Part shown: piece by piece, positions 7,599 through 16,011 of the stretch
Layout: each line of letters opens with the position of its first letter
How positions within the stretch are numbered: position 1 is the stretch's first letter
Source: Flavobacterium aquidurense
GTDB taxonomy: Bacteria; Bacteroidota; Bacteroidia; Flavobacteriales; Flavobacteriaceae
Assembly: GCA_900107365.1 (NCBI GenBank)
Contig: FNPS01000005.1
Coordinates: 62,001 to 126,000, forward strand
Reading direction: 5' to 3'
DNA: 64,000 nt
Notes under the pieces: generated by a model
The model's input: the letters and a program-made list of their open reading frames with translations, nothing else
Databases searched by the model: none
What the model was told of the DNA's origin: nothing
Program-made: the position numbers and the translations under genes

Positions 7599-8871
7599 AA
7601 TTTGGATGTCCATTGTAAAAGAATTTTTACTGCTAAAACGTGATTTAGGCGGTTTGATTATTCTGTTCATCATGCCTTTGATATTGGTAATCACGGTTAC
7701 TATCATTCAGGATAGTACCTTTAAAACCGTAAGCGACAATAAAATTCAGATCTTATTGGTTGACAACGACAAAGGTTCTGTTTCAAAAACCGTTTTTGAT
7801 AATCTGCAAAAGAACAATGCATTCGATATTGTAACGCAAATCGACGATCAGCCTATTACAGAAGAAATTGCCAAAGAAAATGTGTACAAAGGAAAATTCA
7901 AATTGGCGATTGTAATTCCGAAAGATTTAAGTGTCGATTTACAAGCCAAAGTAGATCAGAATGTACAGAACATTGTGAGCAAAATGGGTTTTACAGATTC
8001 TGTTGCCGAACCAAAAACTTCGAAAGTTTTACAGCAAAAAGAAGTAAAATTGTATTTTGATCCGGCTGTTCAAATGAGTTTCAAAACTTCGGTTATGAAC
8101 GCCATTGATAAAATGATTTCTCAGATTGAAACGAAATCAATTTATACTACTTTTCAAAATCAATTGGGCGAAGAAAATGCACAATTCGACCAAAAGAGTT
8201 TCATCACTTTCAAAGAAATAATTCCAAGAATAAACAACAAAGAAGTACTGCCGAATTCGGTTCAGCACAACGTTCCGGCCTGGACACTTTTTGCTATATT
8301 TTTTATTGTGATTCCGTTATCTATCAATATTGTAAAAGAAAAATCACAGGGAACATTTGTGCGTTTATTGACCAATCCGACTTCGAATTTAATTATCATC
8401 ATCGGAAAAACCATTACGTATTTAATGATCTGTATGATTCAGTTTTATATGATGGTTGCCGTTGCAATATTCTTATTTCCGCATATTGGTTTGCCATCCT
8501 TAAATGTTGAAGGACATTTGTTTTTAATGAGTGTTGTGGCTTTATTTTCAGGTTTTGGTGCCATTGGTTTCGGAATTTTATTAGGAACTATTGCGAGCAC
8601 TCAGGAACAATCTGCTCCGTTTGGCGCAACGAGCGTAATCATTTTAGCCGCCGTTGGTGGTGTTTGGGTTCCCGTTTTTGCGATGCCAAAAATCATGCAA
8701 ATCATCGCCAAATCATCACCCATGAATTGGGGATTAGAAGCTTTTTACGATGTGTTATTGCGCAACGGATCATTCGTCGAAATCATCCCAAAAATAAGTT
8801 TGCTATTTTTGTTCTTTATAATCACAACTTCCATTGCCCTATTTTATGACAAAAAGAAAAGAACAGTATAA
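7588..8871 (+). CDS. ABC-2 family permease
   Basis: Permease of 427 residues with the ABC-2 exporter layout. There is one N-terminal membrane helix (about residues 18-40), a long extracytoplasmic domain to about residue 225, and then five or six helices to the C-terminus (for example WTLFAIFFIVIPLSINIV). The segment KEKSQGTFVRLLTNPTS between helices is the usual coupling region. It overlaps the ATPase gene by 11 bases at its start and the thioesterase gene by 26 bases at its end, so all three are likely co-translated. Substrate unknown but presumably cluster-related. Confidence 0.9.
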   Translation: MLYKIWMSIVKEFLLLKRDLGGLIILFIMPLILVITVTIIQDSTFKTVSDNKIQILLVDNDKGSVSKTVFDNLQKNNAFDIVTQIDDQPITEEIAKENVYKGKFKLAIVIPKDLSVDLQAKVDQNVQNIVSKMGFTDSVAEPKTSKVLQQKEVKLYFDPAVQMSFKTSVMNAIDKMISQIETKSIYTTFQNQLGEENAQFDQKSFITFKEIIPRINNKEVLPNSVQHNVPAWTLFAIFFIVIPLSINIVKEKSQGTFVRLLTNPTSNLIIIIGKTITYLMICMIQFYMMVAVAIFLFPHIGLPSLNVEGHLFLMSVVALFSGFGAIGFGILLGTIASTQEQSAPFGATSVIILAAVGGVWVPVFAMPKIMQIIAKSSPMNWGLEAFYDVLLRNGSFVEIIPKISLLFLFFIITTSIALFYDKKKRTV

Positions 8872-9295
8872 CGAAGCCACTTCCCTAACCGTTTCGCACG
8901 AAATCAGAATTCGTTTTAACGAAACTGATCCGCTTGGAATCGTTTGGCACGGCCATTATATTACCTATTTTGAAGATGGAAGAGAAGCCTTTGGACGAAA
9001 ACACGGACTTACGTATTTAGATATTGGCAATACCGGTTACACAACACCAATTGTAAAATCAAAATGCGAACACAAATTGTCTTTGCGTTACGGCGATGTT
9101 GTAACGATCGAAACAACCGTTGTCGATACGCCAGCCGCCAAAATGATTTATCGTTTTAGAATTATTGACGCTCAAGGTGAAGTAGCCTGCACTGGCGAAA
9201 CCGTTCAGGTATTTTTAGACAAAGAAGGAAACTTAATGTTGACAAATCCTCCTTTTTATGAGGAATGGAAACGTAAAGTAGGACTTTTAAAATAA
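8846..9295 (+). CDS. Acyl-CoA/ACP thioesterase (4HBT/YbgC-like hotdog)
   Basis: Hotdog thioesterase of 149 residues. The 4-hydroxybenzoyl-CoA thioesterase signature is visible near the N-terminus as RFNETDPLGIVWHGHYITYF, containing the catalytic Asp. I use the ATG at 8846; an upstream TTG at 8834 would only add three residues deeper into the permease gene. It could hydrolyse the finished acyl chain or edit stalled chains on the ACPs. The gap after it holds repeat sequence rather than coding sequence. Confidence 0.88.
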   Translation: MTKRKEQYNEATSLTVSHEIRIRFNETDPLGIVWHGHYITYFEDGREAFGRKHGLTYLDIGNTGYTTPIVKSKCEHKLSLRYGDVVTIETTVVDTPAAKMIYRFRIIDAQGEVACTGETVQVFLDKEGNLMLTNPPFYEEWKRKVGLLK

Positions 9296-9424
9296 AACAC
9301 GGATTTCACGAATTTTCACAAATTATAAAATCCGCGTTAATCTGCTTTAATCTGTTTAAATCTGCGTGCCATTTTTTCCAGACAAAGCTTTAAGATACCT
9401 ACAAGGTTTTGGAAACCTTGCAGG
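9296..9424. repeat. Intergenic REP-like remnant plus CCTACAAGG hairpin
   Basis: Bases 9297-9372 carry a degenerate copy of the ACGGATTTCACGAATTTTCAC type of repeat seen elsewhere in this window, with GCGTTAATCTGC-like words in its second half. It is followed by a clear hairpin, CCTACAAGGTTTT (9398-9410) against AAACCTTGCAGG (9413-9424). No reading frame is credible here. The hairpin lies just before the next ketosynthase. Confidence 0.6.
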
Positions 9425-9439
9425 AATAAAAATCACAAA

Positions 9440-10582
9440 ATGACAAGAGAAGTATATATAAACGAAACCAATTGTATCACGCCTTTAGGTTTTGATGTTG
9501 ACTCCAACATCGAAGCGATTTTGCGTGGCGATTCCGGAATTCAATTGCATCAGGATATTTCCTTGATGCAGAATCCGTTTTATGCTTCTGTAATTGCTGA
9601 TGAAAAAATAAACACTGCTTTTGAAAAAATCAGCACTGACACCAAATATTCTCGTTTAGAGAAAATGATGATTTTGGCTTTAGAGCCGATGATTAAAAAA
9701 TCCGGAGTTGAGTTAAATTCGAAAACGGCTTTTATACTTTCAACTACAAAAGGAAATGTTACGGCATTAAAAAATGATTCAGAAGAAAGTTTTCAAAACG
9801 CACATTTAGATGTTTTGGCTCAAAATATTGCCAATTTCTTCGGATTTCAAACAACACCAATCGTAGTATCGAATGCTTGTGTTTCTGGAATTTTAGCAGT
9901 TTCAGTTGCCAAAAGAATGATTCAGTCGGAACTTTACGAAACCATTTTTGTTGTGGCCGGCGACGAAGTTTCAGAATTTGTTTTGTCTGGTTTTAATGCT
10001 TTTCAGGCGATGAGCGATTTACCTTGCAAGCCCTATTCTAAAAACAGAACCGGCGTAAGTTTGGGCGAAGCAACAGCGGCAGTTTTAGTTTCGGCAGAAG
10101 CCAGAAATGCTAAAATAAAAGTTATTGGCGACAGTTCGATAAACGATGCCAATCATATTTCGGGTCCATCAAGAACTGGCGAAGGTTTGTTTAGAAGTAT
10201 TCAGAATGCGATGAAAGAAGCGCAAATCAATTCCGATCAAATCGATTATATTTCAGCACACGGAACCGCAACTCCATTCAACGACGAAATGGAAGCGATT
10301 GCCTTGAATCGTCTGGATTTACAAAATGTTCCTATTAATAGTTTAAAAGGATTTTACGGTCATACTTTGGGTGCTTCAGGATTATTGGAAACCGTAATCG
10401 CGATTGAATCAGCCAATCAAAATACACTTTTTGAATCGAAAGGTTTTGATGAAATCGGCGTAAGTGAAAAGATTAATGTTATTCAGAAAAACGAAGAGGC
10501 AAGTATTGAAATTTTTCTGAAAACGGCTTCTGGATTTGGGGGTTGTAATACGGCTGTTGTTTTTGAAAAAGTGAAACACTGA
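9440..10582 (+). CDS. Beta-ketoacyl-ACP synthase (KAS I/II type)
   Basis: Complete ketosynthase of 380 residues. Triad: Cys147 in VSNACVSG, His274 in ISAHGTATP and His308 in FYGHTLGASG; the C-terminal SGFGGCNTAVV is intact. It is shorter than standard FabF (about 410 residues), as is usual for aryl-polyene ketosynthases. It sits between hairpins on both sides, so it may form its own transcription unit or be expressed at a different level from its neighbours. Likely one of the chain-elongating enzymes of the polyene; which step is not determinable. Confidence 0.93.
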   Translation: MTREVYINETNCITPLGFDVDSNIEAILRGDSGIQLHQDISLMQNPFYASVIADEKINTAFEKISTDTKYSRLEKMMILALEPMIKKSGVELNSKTAFILSTTKGNVTALKNDSEESFQNAHLDVLAQNIANFFGFQTTPIVVSNACVSGILAVSVAKRMIQSELYETIFVVAGDEVSEFVLSGFNAFQAMSDLPCKPYSKNRTGVSLGEATAAVLVSAEARNAKIKVIGDSSINDANHISGPSRTGEGLFRSIQNAMKEAQINSDQIDYISAHGTATPFNDEMEAIALNRLDLQNVPINSLKGFYGHTLGASGLLETVIAIESANQNTLFESKGFDEIGVSEKINVIQKNEEASIEIFLKTASGFGGCNTAVVFEKVKH

Positions 10583-10702
10583 TTACACTAATTTTCACGG
10601 ATTAAATTCGTTGAAAATTTATATATAAAATAGTTTGAACTGTTCGGAAATTCAGAACAGTTCAAGAGAAGAAATCCAACTTGTAAAGAAATCTTACAAG
10701 TT
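10577..10702. repeat. REP-like arm and two hairpins after a ketosynthase gene
   Basis: Bases 10577-10603 (overlapping the ketosynthase stop) form one arm of a long-range inverted repeat whose partner is 11465-11491, on the other side of the lipoprotein gene. They are followed by two perfect hairpins: TTGAACTGTTC/GAACAGTTCAA (10635-10645/10655-10665) and AACTTGTAA/TTACAAGTT (10678-10686/10694-10702). Neither has a long T-run, so termination is uncertain. Confidence 0.7.
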
Positions 10703-10720
10703 CAATTATTTTAAAAATAA

Positions 10721-11413
10721 ATGAAATTATCAAAATTCATATTGATAACTCTAATTCTTCTTTCTTTTTTTGGTTGTAAAAAAGAAGAAATTAAGAAAGT
10801 AGACGAACTGCGATTCGAAAAAGATGCAATGAAAAGTGTATTTGTTGAAATTGTAGATTCTATCTATATGGATCGAAGAATAATTACTCCTCCACCATTT
10901 CCAAAACGTGATTTTAAAACAAACATAGAAGATACAACAGGTTATCATGCTGAATTAAAAAAATTTTATCATCGTAGAGACAGCATCAAAAATGACAAAA
11001 CAAGAATACTTCTTGGTGTTTATACCGATGTAGAGAAAATTAGTTCTTTTGAAACCGAAATGATAGTTGAGCAAATTAATATTTCAGCCTATACTTATGA
11101 CGTTTCAAAAGAAACAGACAAATACAAATTTGATTTAAAGCCTTTTGAAAACAACAAAAAGTTTAATTTTCAAAACGCATCAAAATATCCGCATGAAAAA
11201 AATTGGAACTTAAACGATAATAGTAATGTACTATTTCCCGTTGGAACCATTTCAGTATCAAGAATTCAATTCAATAAAACAAAAACAAGAGGGATTTTAT
11301 CCGCCGGTGCTTCCTGCGGTGGTGGAAAATGCGGAAGAGGCTTTTTAATTATAATTGAAAATAAATCTGGAAAGTGGAAAATTGCCGAAGTTATTCATAC
11401 CTGGGTTTCTTAA
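10721..11413 (+). CDS. Lipoprotein of unknown function
   Basis: Protein of 230 residues with a clear lipoprotein signal: KFILITLILLSFFGCKKEE, with the lipobox Cys at residue 19. No recognised domain. The mature part is polar, and a SAGASCGGGKCGRG segment near residues 193-206 contains two Cys. It has no evident link to polyene chemistry and looks like a passenger. It lies in the only large gap of this stretch and is bracketed by a pair of inverted repeat arms (10577-10603 and 11465-11491). Base composition is somewhat more AT-rich to the eye than the adjacent synthase genes, which fits insertion. Confidence 0.85.
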   Translation: MKLSKFILITLILLSFFGCKKEEIKKVDELRFEKDAMKSVFVEIVDSIYMDRRIITPPPFPKRDFKTNIEDTTGYHAELKKFYHRRDSIKNDKTRILLGVYTDVEKISSFETEMIVEQINISAYTYDVSKETDKYKFDLKPFENNKKFNFQNASKYPHEKNWNLNDNSNVLFPVGTISVSRIQFNKTKTRGILSAGASCGGGKCGRGFLIIIENKSGKWKIAEVIHTWVS

Positions 11414-11464
11414 ATTATAAAACTAATTTTCAAAGATTAGTTAGTGTAATTTTAACTCAAAAAC

Positions 11465-11491
11465 AATCCGTGCAAATTTGTGCAATTAGTG
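11465..11491. repeat. Right arm of the inverted repeat flanking the lipoprotein gene
   Basis: AATCCGTGCAAATTTGTGCA and the following bases are close to the reverse complement of 10577-10603 (about 23 of 27 positions by eye). It lies 14 bases before the next gene. Together the arms enclose the lipoprotein gene. Confidence 0.6.
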
Positions 11492-11504
11492 TTAAATCAA
11501 AATA

Positions 11505-12137
11505 ATGACTCAAAACAAAACACGCATACAATCCTACATCACCATCCAAAACAACGAAATTGTTTTGGACGGAACTTCTGTATTCAAAATTGAACCAACC
11601 AATTTTGCTGATTTTTCCAAACAAGCGTATCGCAATTTTGACATTCAATATCCGAAGTTTTTCAAAATGGATGCTTTGAGTAAATTGGCTTTTTTAGGTG
11701 CCGAATTACTTTTGAGTCCGATAACTTCTTCGGAACAAGAAAATAATATCGCTTTGGTTTTCGCCAATAAATCTTCGAGTTTAGATACCGATGTAAAATA
11801 TCAGGAATCTATTTCAGACAAAGAAAACTATTATCCGAGTCCGGCAGTTTTTGTTTATACGCTGCCAAATATTTGTCTGGGGGAAATAAGTATCCGCCAT
11901 CAGTTGAAAAGCGAGAATTCTTTCTTTATATTTGATGTTTTCAACACCGAATTTATGTCGAATTATTCGAATATTTTACTAAATTCGGATAAAGCAGATG
12001 TTGTGCTTTGCGGTTGGGTAGAATTTTTTAATGACGATTACAAAGCGTTTCTTTGCACAATAAGCAAGGAAGAGAACACAAAATATACGAACGAAAATAT
12101 CAATACATTATATAAGAACTCATCATGGAAGCATTAA
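11505..12137 (+). CDS. Half-length ketosynthase-like protein without catalytic Cys
   Basis: Protein of 210 residues that matches only the N-terminal half of a ketosynthase. The segment TLPNICLGEISIRHQLKSEN (about residues 124-143) corresponds to the KS block normally reading LPNxAAGxIAIRxGLKGPN. In a true KS an active Cys follows about 12-18 residues later; here the stretch is FFIFDVFNTEF, with no Cys. No C-terminal His blocks exist. The gene overlaps the next ACP by 13 bases, so it is expressed with it. It could be a scaffold or dimer partner for a complete ketosynthase. Not obviously a pseudogene, because the frame is clean and coupled at its end. Confidence 0.8.
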   Translation: MTQNKTRIQSYITIQNNEIVLDGTSVFKIEPTNFADFSKQAYRNFDIQYPKFFKMDALSKLAFLGAELLLSPITSSEQENNIALVFANKSSSLDTDVKYQESISDKENYYPSPAVFVYTLPNICLGEISIRHQLKSENSFFIFDVFNTEFMSNYSNILLNSDKADVVLCGWVEFFNDDYKAFLCTISKEENTKYTNENINTLYKNSSWKH

Positions 12138-12382
12138 AAGAAGAATTAAAAAATAAAATCATCACGACTTTAAACTTAGAAGATATCGCAATCGAAGACA
12201 TTGCTGATAACGATCCTTTGTTTGGAGACGGTTTAGGTTTAGACTCGATTGATGCACTTGAATTAATCGTGATTTTAGATAAAGATTACGGAATTAAATT
12301 GGTGGATCCGAAAGAAGGAAAATCAATTTTCCAGTCAATCGAAACTATGGCGGCGTACATTAGCGCAAATAGAACGAAGTAA
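12125..12382 (+). CDS. Acyl carrier protein (aryl-polyene type)
   Basis: ACP of 85 residues with the phosphopantetheine Ser41 in LGLDSIDALELIV, the DSI(D/E) variant common in aryl-polyene carriers. The first base pairs of the gene lie within the end of the preceding half-ketosynthase gene (13-base overlap). It differs from the ACP at 1174 in the motif and in charge distribution. It probably carries the polyene chain elongated by the ketosynthase/chain-length-factor pair encoded downstream. Confidence 0.93.
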   Translation: MEALKEELKNKIITTLNLEDIAIEDIADNDPLFGDGLGLDSIDALELIVILDKDYGIKLVDPKEGKSIFQSIETMAAYISANRTK

Positions 12383-12400
12383 ACTTTAAAAAGTTATTTC

Positions 12401-12530
12401 AACACATAGAGACATAGCTTAAAGAGCTGTTAAAAAAGGCATTTCATTTACATCAAGACACATAGCTATGTTTTTTTAAACAAATGAAATGCCTTCTTTT
12501 AAGTTTTCAAAATCTATGTTCCTATGTGTT
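12401..12530. repeat. Nested inverted repeat (hairpin within hairpin)
   Basis: Outer arms 12401-12417 (AACACATAGAGACATAG) and 12514-12530 (CTATGTTCCTATGTGTT) pair with about two mismatches. Inner arms 12436-12449 (AAGGCATTTCATTT) and 12482-12495 (AAATGAAATGCCTT) pair perfectly. A small palindrome CATAGCTATG lies at 12461-12470. It fills most of the gap between ACP and ketosynthase. The same nested layout, with other sequences, recurs at 20574-20732 and 28931-29060. Confidence 0.85.
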
Positions 12531-12599
12531 TAATATTTACAATCAGAGAATAAACTTTGACAAAGTTCTAATAATCTAAAATCATAAATCTAAAATTGC

Positions 12600-13796
12600 A
12601 TGAAAGGCATCGCAATAACCGGAATGGGAATTATCTCTTCGATTGGAAATTCAGTCGAAGAAAATTATATTTCGTTAATCGAAAATAAAATTGGTATTTC
12701 CAAAATCCAAAATATTCCGACTGTTCATGCTGATGTAATTAAAGTTGGTGAGATCAAAAAAACCAATGAAGAATTGGTTGACGAATTAGAGCTTTCTGAA
12801 AATAACAATTTTTCGAGAACGGCGATGATCGGAACTTTGGCAGCGAAACAAGCAGTTGAAAATGCCGGAATTACATCTATAAACGAATTCAGAACCGGAC
12901 TTATTTCGGCTACAAGCGTGGGCGGTATGGACATGACCGAAAAACATTATTACGATTATTTCGAAAATCCGGAACTTATAAAATACATTTCCTGTCATGA
13001 CGGTGGCGATGTAGCTGAAAAAATTGCGCAAGAATTAGGTTTAAAAGGAATGGTTACCACTATAAGTACGGCCTGTTCATCGGCAGCGAACTCTATAATG
13101 TTGGGCGCACGATTGATCAAAACCGGAAAATTAGATCGCGTTATTGTTGGCGGAACGGATGCTTTGGCAAAATTCACCATCAACGGTTTCAAAACTTTGA
13201 TGATTTTATCTGACGATTACAACAAACCTTTTGACAATACCCGTAAAGGATTAAACCTGGGCGAAGCGGCAGCTTTTTTAGTTTTAGAATCAGATGAAAT
13301 GGTTCAGAAATATGACAAAAAAGTGTTGGCCAGAGTTTCAGGTTACGGAAATGCAAACGACGCATTTCATCAAACTGCTTCTTCAGAAAATGGAGACGGC
13401 GCTTATTTAGCAATGAAAAAAGCTTTTGAAGTTTCGGGTTTAAATCCCTCTGAAATTGACTACATCAACGTTCACGGAACCGCAACTCCCAATAATGATT
13501 TATCTGAAGGAAGAGCTTTACTCCGAATTTATGAAGATGGAAAAGTGCCTGATTTCAGTTCGACCAAACCTTTTACCGGACATACTTTAGCAGCCGCAGC
13601 AGCTATTGAAGCTGTTTACAGTGTTTTGGCGATTCAGAATAGTGTGGTTTATCCGAATTTAAATTTCGAAGTTCCGATGGAAGAATTTGAATTGAAACCA
13701 CAGACTTCCTTAAAAATGAAAAATATCGAACACGTTTTATCTAACTCTTTCGGTTTTGGAGGAAATTGTTCAACCCTTATATTTTCTAAAAGCTAA
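12600..13796 (+). CDS. Beta-ketoacyl-ACP synthase (KAS I/II type)
   Basis: Full ketosynthase of 398 residues. Triad: Cys159 in ISTACSSAANS, His292 in INVHGTATPNND and His328 in TKPFTGHTLAAA; the C-terminal SNSFGFGGNCST is present. It is followed, after a 264-base gap, by a Cys-less homologue (14061-15122). A KS beside a chain-length-factor-like partner is the arrangement of aryl-polyene heterodimers, so these two probably act together on the ACP at 12125. The start ATG at 12600 opens directly on the first KS strand (MKGIAITGMG). Confidence 0.94.
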   Translation: MKGIAITGMGIISSIGNSVEENYISLIENKIGISKIQNIPTVHADVIKVGEIKKTNEELVDELELSENNNFSRTAMIGTLAAKQAVENAGITSINEFRTGLISATSVGGMDMTEKHYYDYFENPELIKYISCHDGGDVAEKIAQELGLKGMVTTISTACSSAANSIMLGARLIKTGKLDRVIVGGTDALAKFTINGFKTLMILSDDYNKPFDNTRKGLNLGEAAAFLVLESDEMVQKYDKKVLARVSGYGNANDAFHQTASSENGDGAYLAMKKAFEVSGLNPSEIDYINVHGTATPNNDLSEGRALLRIYEDGKVPDFSSTKPFTGHTLAAAAAIEAVYSVLAIQNSVVYPNLNFEVPMEEFELKPQTSLKMKNIEHVLSNSFGFGGNCSTLIFSKS

Positions 13797-13896
13797 TGAA
13801 ATCGTCATGATTCTAATAAACTGAACTACTCAGCACGTAAAGTCAATGGATACAATCGGCAGACTTTGAGTCTACAGTATTAACTAAAACCTTAAT

Positions 13897-13952
13897 TTTA
13901 ACCACAAATTGCACAAATTAATTGGTGAAAATTTGTGTAATTTGTGGTTAAA
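13897..13952. repeat. Inverted repeat, 23-bp arms with one mismatch
   Basis: Left arm 13897-13919 (TTTAACCACAAATTGCACAA...) pairs with 13930-13952 across a 10-base loop, with one mismatch. The word pattern ACCACAAATT-CACAAATT parallels the CCACGAATT-CACGAATT repeat at 2310-2380. The rest of the 13797-14060 gap shows no coding potential. Confidence 0.8.
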
Positions 13953-14060
13953 AGACTTTTTTAGAAGCTTAAAGTAAATTACGTAGTTTTAAACTTTTTT
14001 AAAACCAATTTTAAGAATGACGATTCAATCTTTCTTTAGAAAAACAAATATAATCTTCGT

Positions 14061-15122
14061 ATGAAAAAAACATATATAAATGGAGTAGGCTGTATTTCGA
14101 CTCAAAAAACATTTGATACTGTTTTTTTAGAAGAAGCTGTCGTTAACACAAACGAAACGGTGCTTTCGATTGTTCCTCCGGTTTACAAAGATTATATTTC
14201 TCCTGCTGCAATTCGAAGAATGGCAAAAGGAGTAAAAAACGGAATCGTAGCTTCGGCCTTGGCCATGAAAGATGCGAACGTCGAAAATGTAGACGCGATT
14301 ATTACCGGAACCGGTTTGGGATGCATTGAAGATTCTGAAAAGTTCCTGAAAAATATTCTTGATAATAATGAAGAGTTTTTAACTCCAACTTCATTTATTC
14401 AATCGACGCATAATACCGTTGGAGCTCAAATTGCTTTATCACTGCAATGCAAAGGTTATAATTTTACGTATGTAAACGGAGCGGTTTCTTTTGAATCGGC
14501 ACTTTTAGATGCTAAAATGCAGATTGAAGAAAACGAAGCCAATTCGATTCTAGTTGGAGGAGTAGATGAAAACGGAGAATATACTTTGTCTCTTTTTAAA
14601 TTGGCCGGAAGAATCAAAAAAGAAAATGACCTCCCATCCAATATTTTAAATAGCAATTCAAATGGAGTTGTTTATGGGGAAGGTGCGAGTTTTTTTGTTT
14701 TAGAAAATGAAAGAAAAGATTCGACTTACGCAGAAATCTTAGATGTCGAAATCATAAATACACTCGAAGAAAACGAAATTGAATCAGAACTAATCACTTT
14801 TTTAAAGACCAATAATTTACAAATTTCAGACGTTGATGCTGTTGTTTTTGGCTTCGACGGTGATATCACTTTTGATTCCTATTACAAAAATCTGACTGAA
14901 AAAGCTTTTGCTCAAACACCTCAATTGTACTTCAAACATTTGAGCGGAGAATACGATACAGCTTCGGCTTTTGCTTTGTGGATGGCTTCAAAAATTATAA
15001 AAACACAGGAAATTCCGGAAATCTTACAAGTAAATTCGGTTACTAAACCAGCTTACGATACCATTTTATTGTACAATCAGGTAAATGGAAAAAATCATAG
15101 TTTTACGTTACTTTCAAAATGA
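14061..15122 (+). CDS. Ketosynthase-like chain-length factor (active-site Cys replaced)
   Basis: Ketosynthase homologue of 353 residues. The block TPTSFIQSTHNTVGAQIAL (about residues 108-126) is a standard KS/CLF segment. The nucleophile region reads YVNGAVSFESALLD, where Ala141 occupies the place expected for Cys. The two catalytic His blocks are also eroded (LYFKHLSGEYDTASAFA retains only a remnant). It therefore cannot condense alone and most likely pairs with a complete ketosynthase, probably the one just upstream, to set polyene length. Its stop overlaps the deacetylase start by 4 bases (ATGA). Confidence 0.88.
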   Translation: MKKTYINGVGCISTQKTFDTVFLEEAVVNTNETVLSIVPPVYKDYISPAAIRRMAKGVKNGIVASALAMKDANVENVDAIITGTGLGCIEDSEKFLKNILDNNEEFLTPTSFIQSTHNTVGAQIALSLQCKGYNFTYVNGAVSFESALLDAKMQIEENEANSILVGGVDENGEYTLSLFKLAGRIKKENDLPSNILNSNSNGVVYGEGASFFVLENERKDSTYAEILDVEIINTLEENEIESELITFLKTNNLQISDVDAVVFGFDGDITFDSYYKNLTEKAFAQTPQLYFKHLSGEYDTASAFALWMASKIIKTQEIPEILQVNSVTKPAYDTILLYNQVNGKNHSFTLLSK

Positions 15123-15904
15123 TAACGCATAAAAACATTTCGTTATTCTTTATTTTTTTATTGCTTTTACTGCTTCTTCTGAATCTCTATACAGCAATAA
15201 ATTTACTATGGTTCATCGGAATAATTTTAATCTGGATCGGACTAAATGCTTTTGGTTCTGCCCGAATTTCTTCGAATTATCATATAAAAGCGTTCTGCCA
15301 TAATCCATCGGAAACAGAAAAAAAAATTGCACTTACTTTTGATGACGGGCCAAGTGTTTTTACTTTGGAAGTTTTAGATCTTCTGAAAAAATACAATGCA
15401 AAAGCGACTTTTTTCTGCATTGGAAAAAATGTGGAAAAGCATCCGGAAATTGTAAAAAAAATTATTGCTGAAGGTCATTTGGTGGGAAATCATTCTTATA
15501 ATCATTCAAAATTTTTTGATTTTTATAATGCTGCAAAAATCAGGGAAGAAATTCAAAAAACGGATGAAATTTTAGAAAAATTCACTTCAAAAAAAATCAA
15601 CTTTTTTCGTCCGCCTTACGGAGTTACAACACCTTCGATTCGCCGAGCTTTAAAAAAAACCGGCCATAAAGTAATTGGCTGGAATATTCGTTCGCTTGAC
15701 GGCGGAACAAAAGACCTAAATTTAATTTTCAATCGCATAATAAAACGGGTTTCTCCCGGCGGAATCGTACTTTTGCACGACACAGGATTACACTCAGTTT
15801 TAGTATTGGAACAGTTTTTGCAATTTTTACAGCAAAACAAATATGAAGTGATTTCTGTGGAAGAACTTTTGAATCTTAAAGCTTATGGGATAGAACGCGG
15901 ATGA
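15119..15904 (+). CDS. NodB-type polysaccharide deacetylase family protein
   Basis: Protein of 261 residues. The N-terminus has two hydrophobic helices (about residues 8-27 and 29-46) that anchor it in the membrane, followed by a NodB homology domain. Metal and catalytic motifs are present: LTFDDGPSVFT (Asp-Asp), GNHSYNHSKF (H-x3-H), FFRPPYG and the C-terminal LLHDTG. All ligands look intact, so it should be an active deacetylase or amidase facing the periplasm. Such genes are common in aryl-polyene loci but their substrate there is not established. It is coupled to the preceding gene by a 4-base overlap. Confidence 0.9.
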   Translation: MITHKNISLFFIFLLLLLLLLNLYTAINLLWFIGIILIWIGLNAFGSARISSNYHIKAFCHNPSETEKKIALTFDDGPSVFTLEVLDLLKKYNAKATFFCIGKNVEKHPEIVKKIIAEGHLVGNHSYNHSKFFDFYNAAKIREEIQKTDEILEKFTSKKINFFRPPYGVTTPSIRRALKKTGHKVIGWNIRSLDGGTKDLNLIFNRIIKRVSPGGIVLLHDTGLHSVLVLEQFLQFLQQNKYEVISVEELLNLKAYGIERG

Positions 15905-16011
15905 GACGGATTCGCTAAAGCGAAAACGCGGATAAAAACGGATTTTATCTATAATCTGTGTAAATCATTTATCCCGATAGCTATCGGGAGTGGCAAAAAT
16001 TTTAAAAAAAT
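15905..16011. repeat. Repeat-rich gap with TCCCGATAGCTATCGGGA palindrome
   Basis: The gap holds a perfect 18-bp palindrome at 15972-15989 (TCCCGATAGCTATCGGGA), a TTCGCTAAAGCGAA near-palindrome around 15909-15922, and GCGGAT/ACGGATT words like those at 9297 and 10597. No coding sequence. The 18-mer has no T-run, so it is more likely a dispersed repeat or a protein-binding site than a terminator. Confidence 0.75.

Noticed and set aside
14061..15122. Pseudogene call for the Cys-less ketosynthase
   Set aside because: The frame is intact and full length, overlaps its neighbour for translation, and Cys loss is the norm for chain-length factors.
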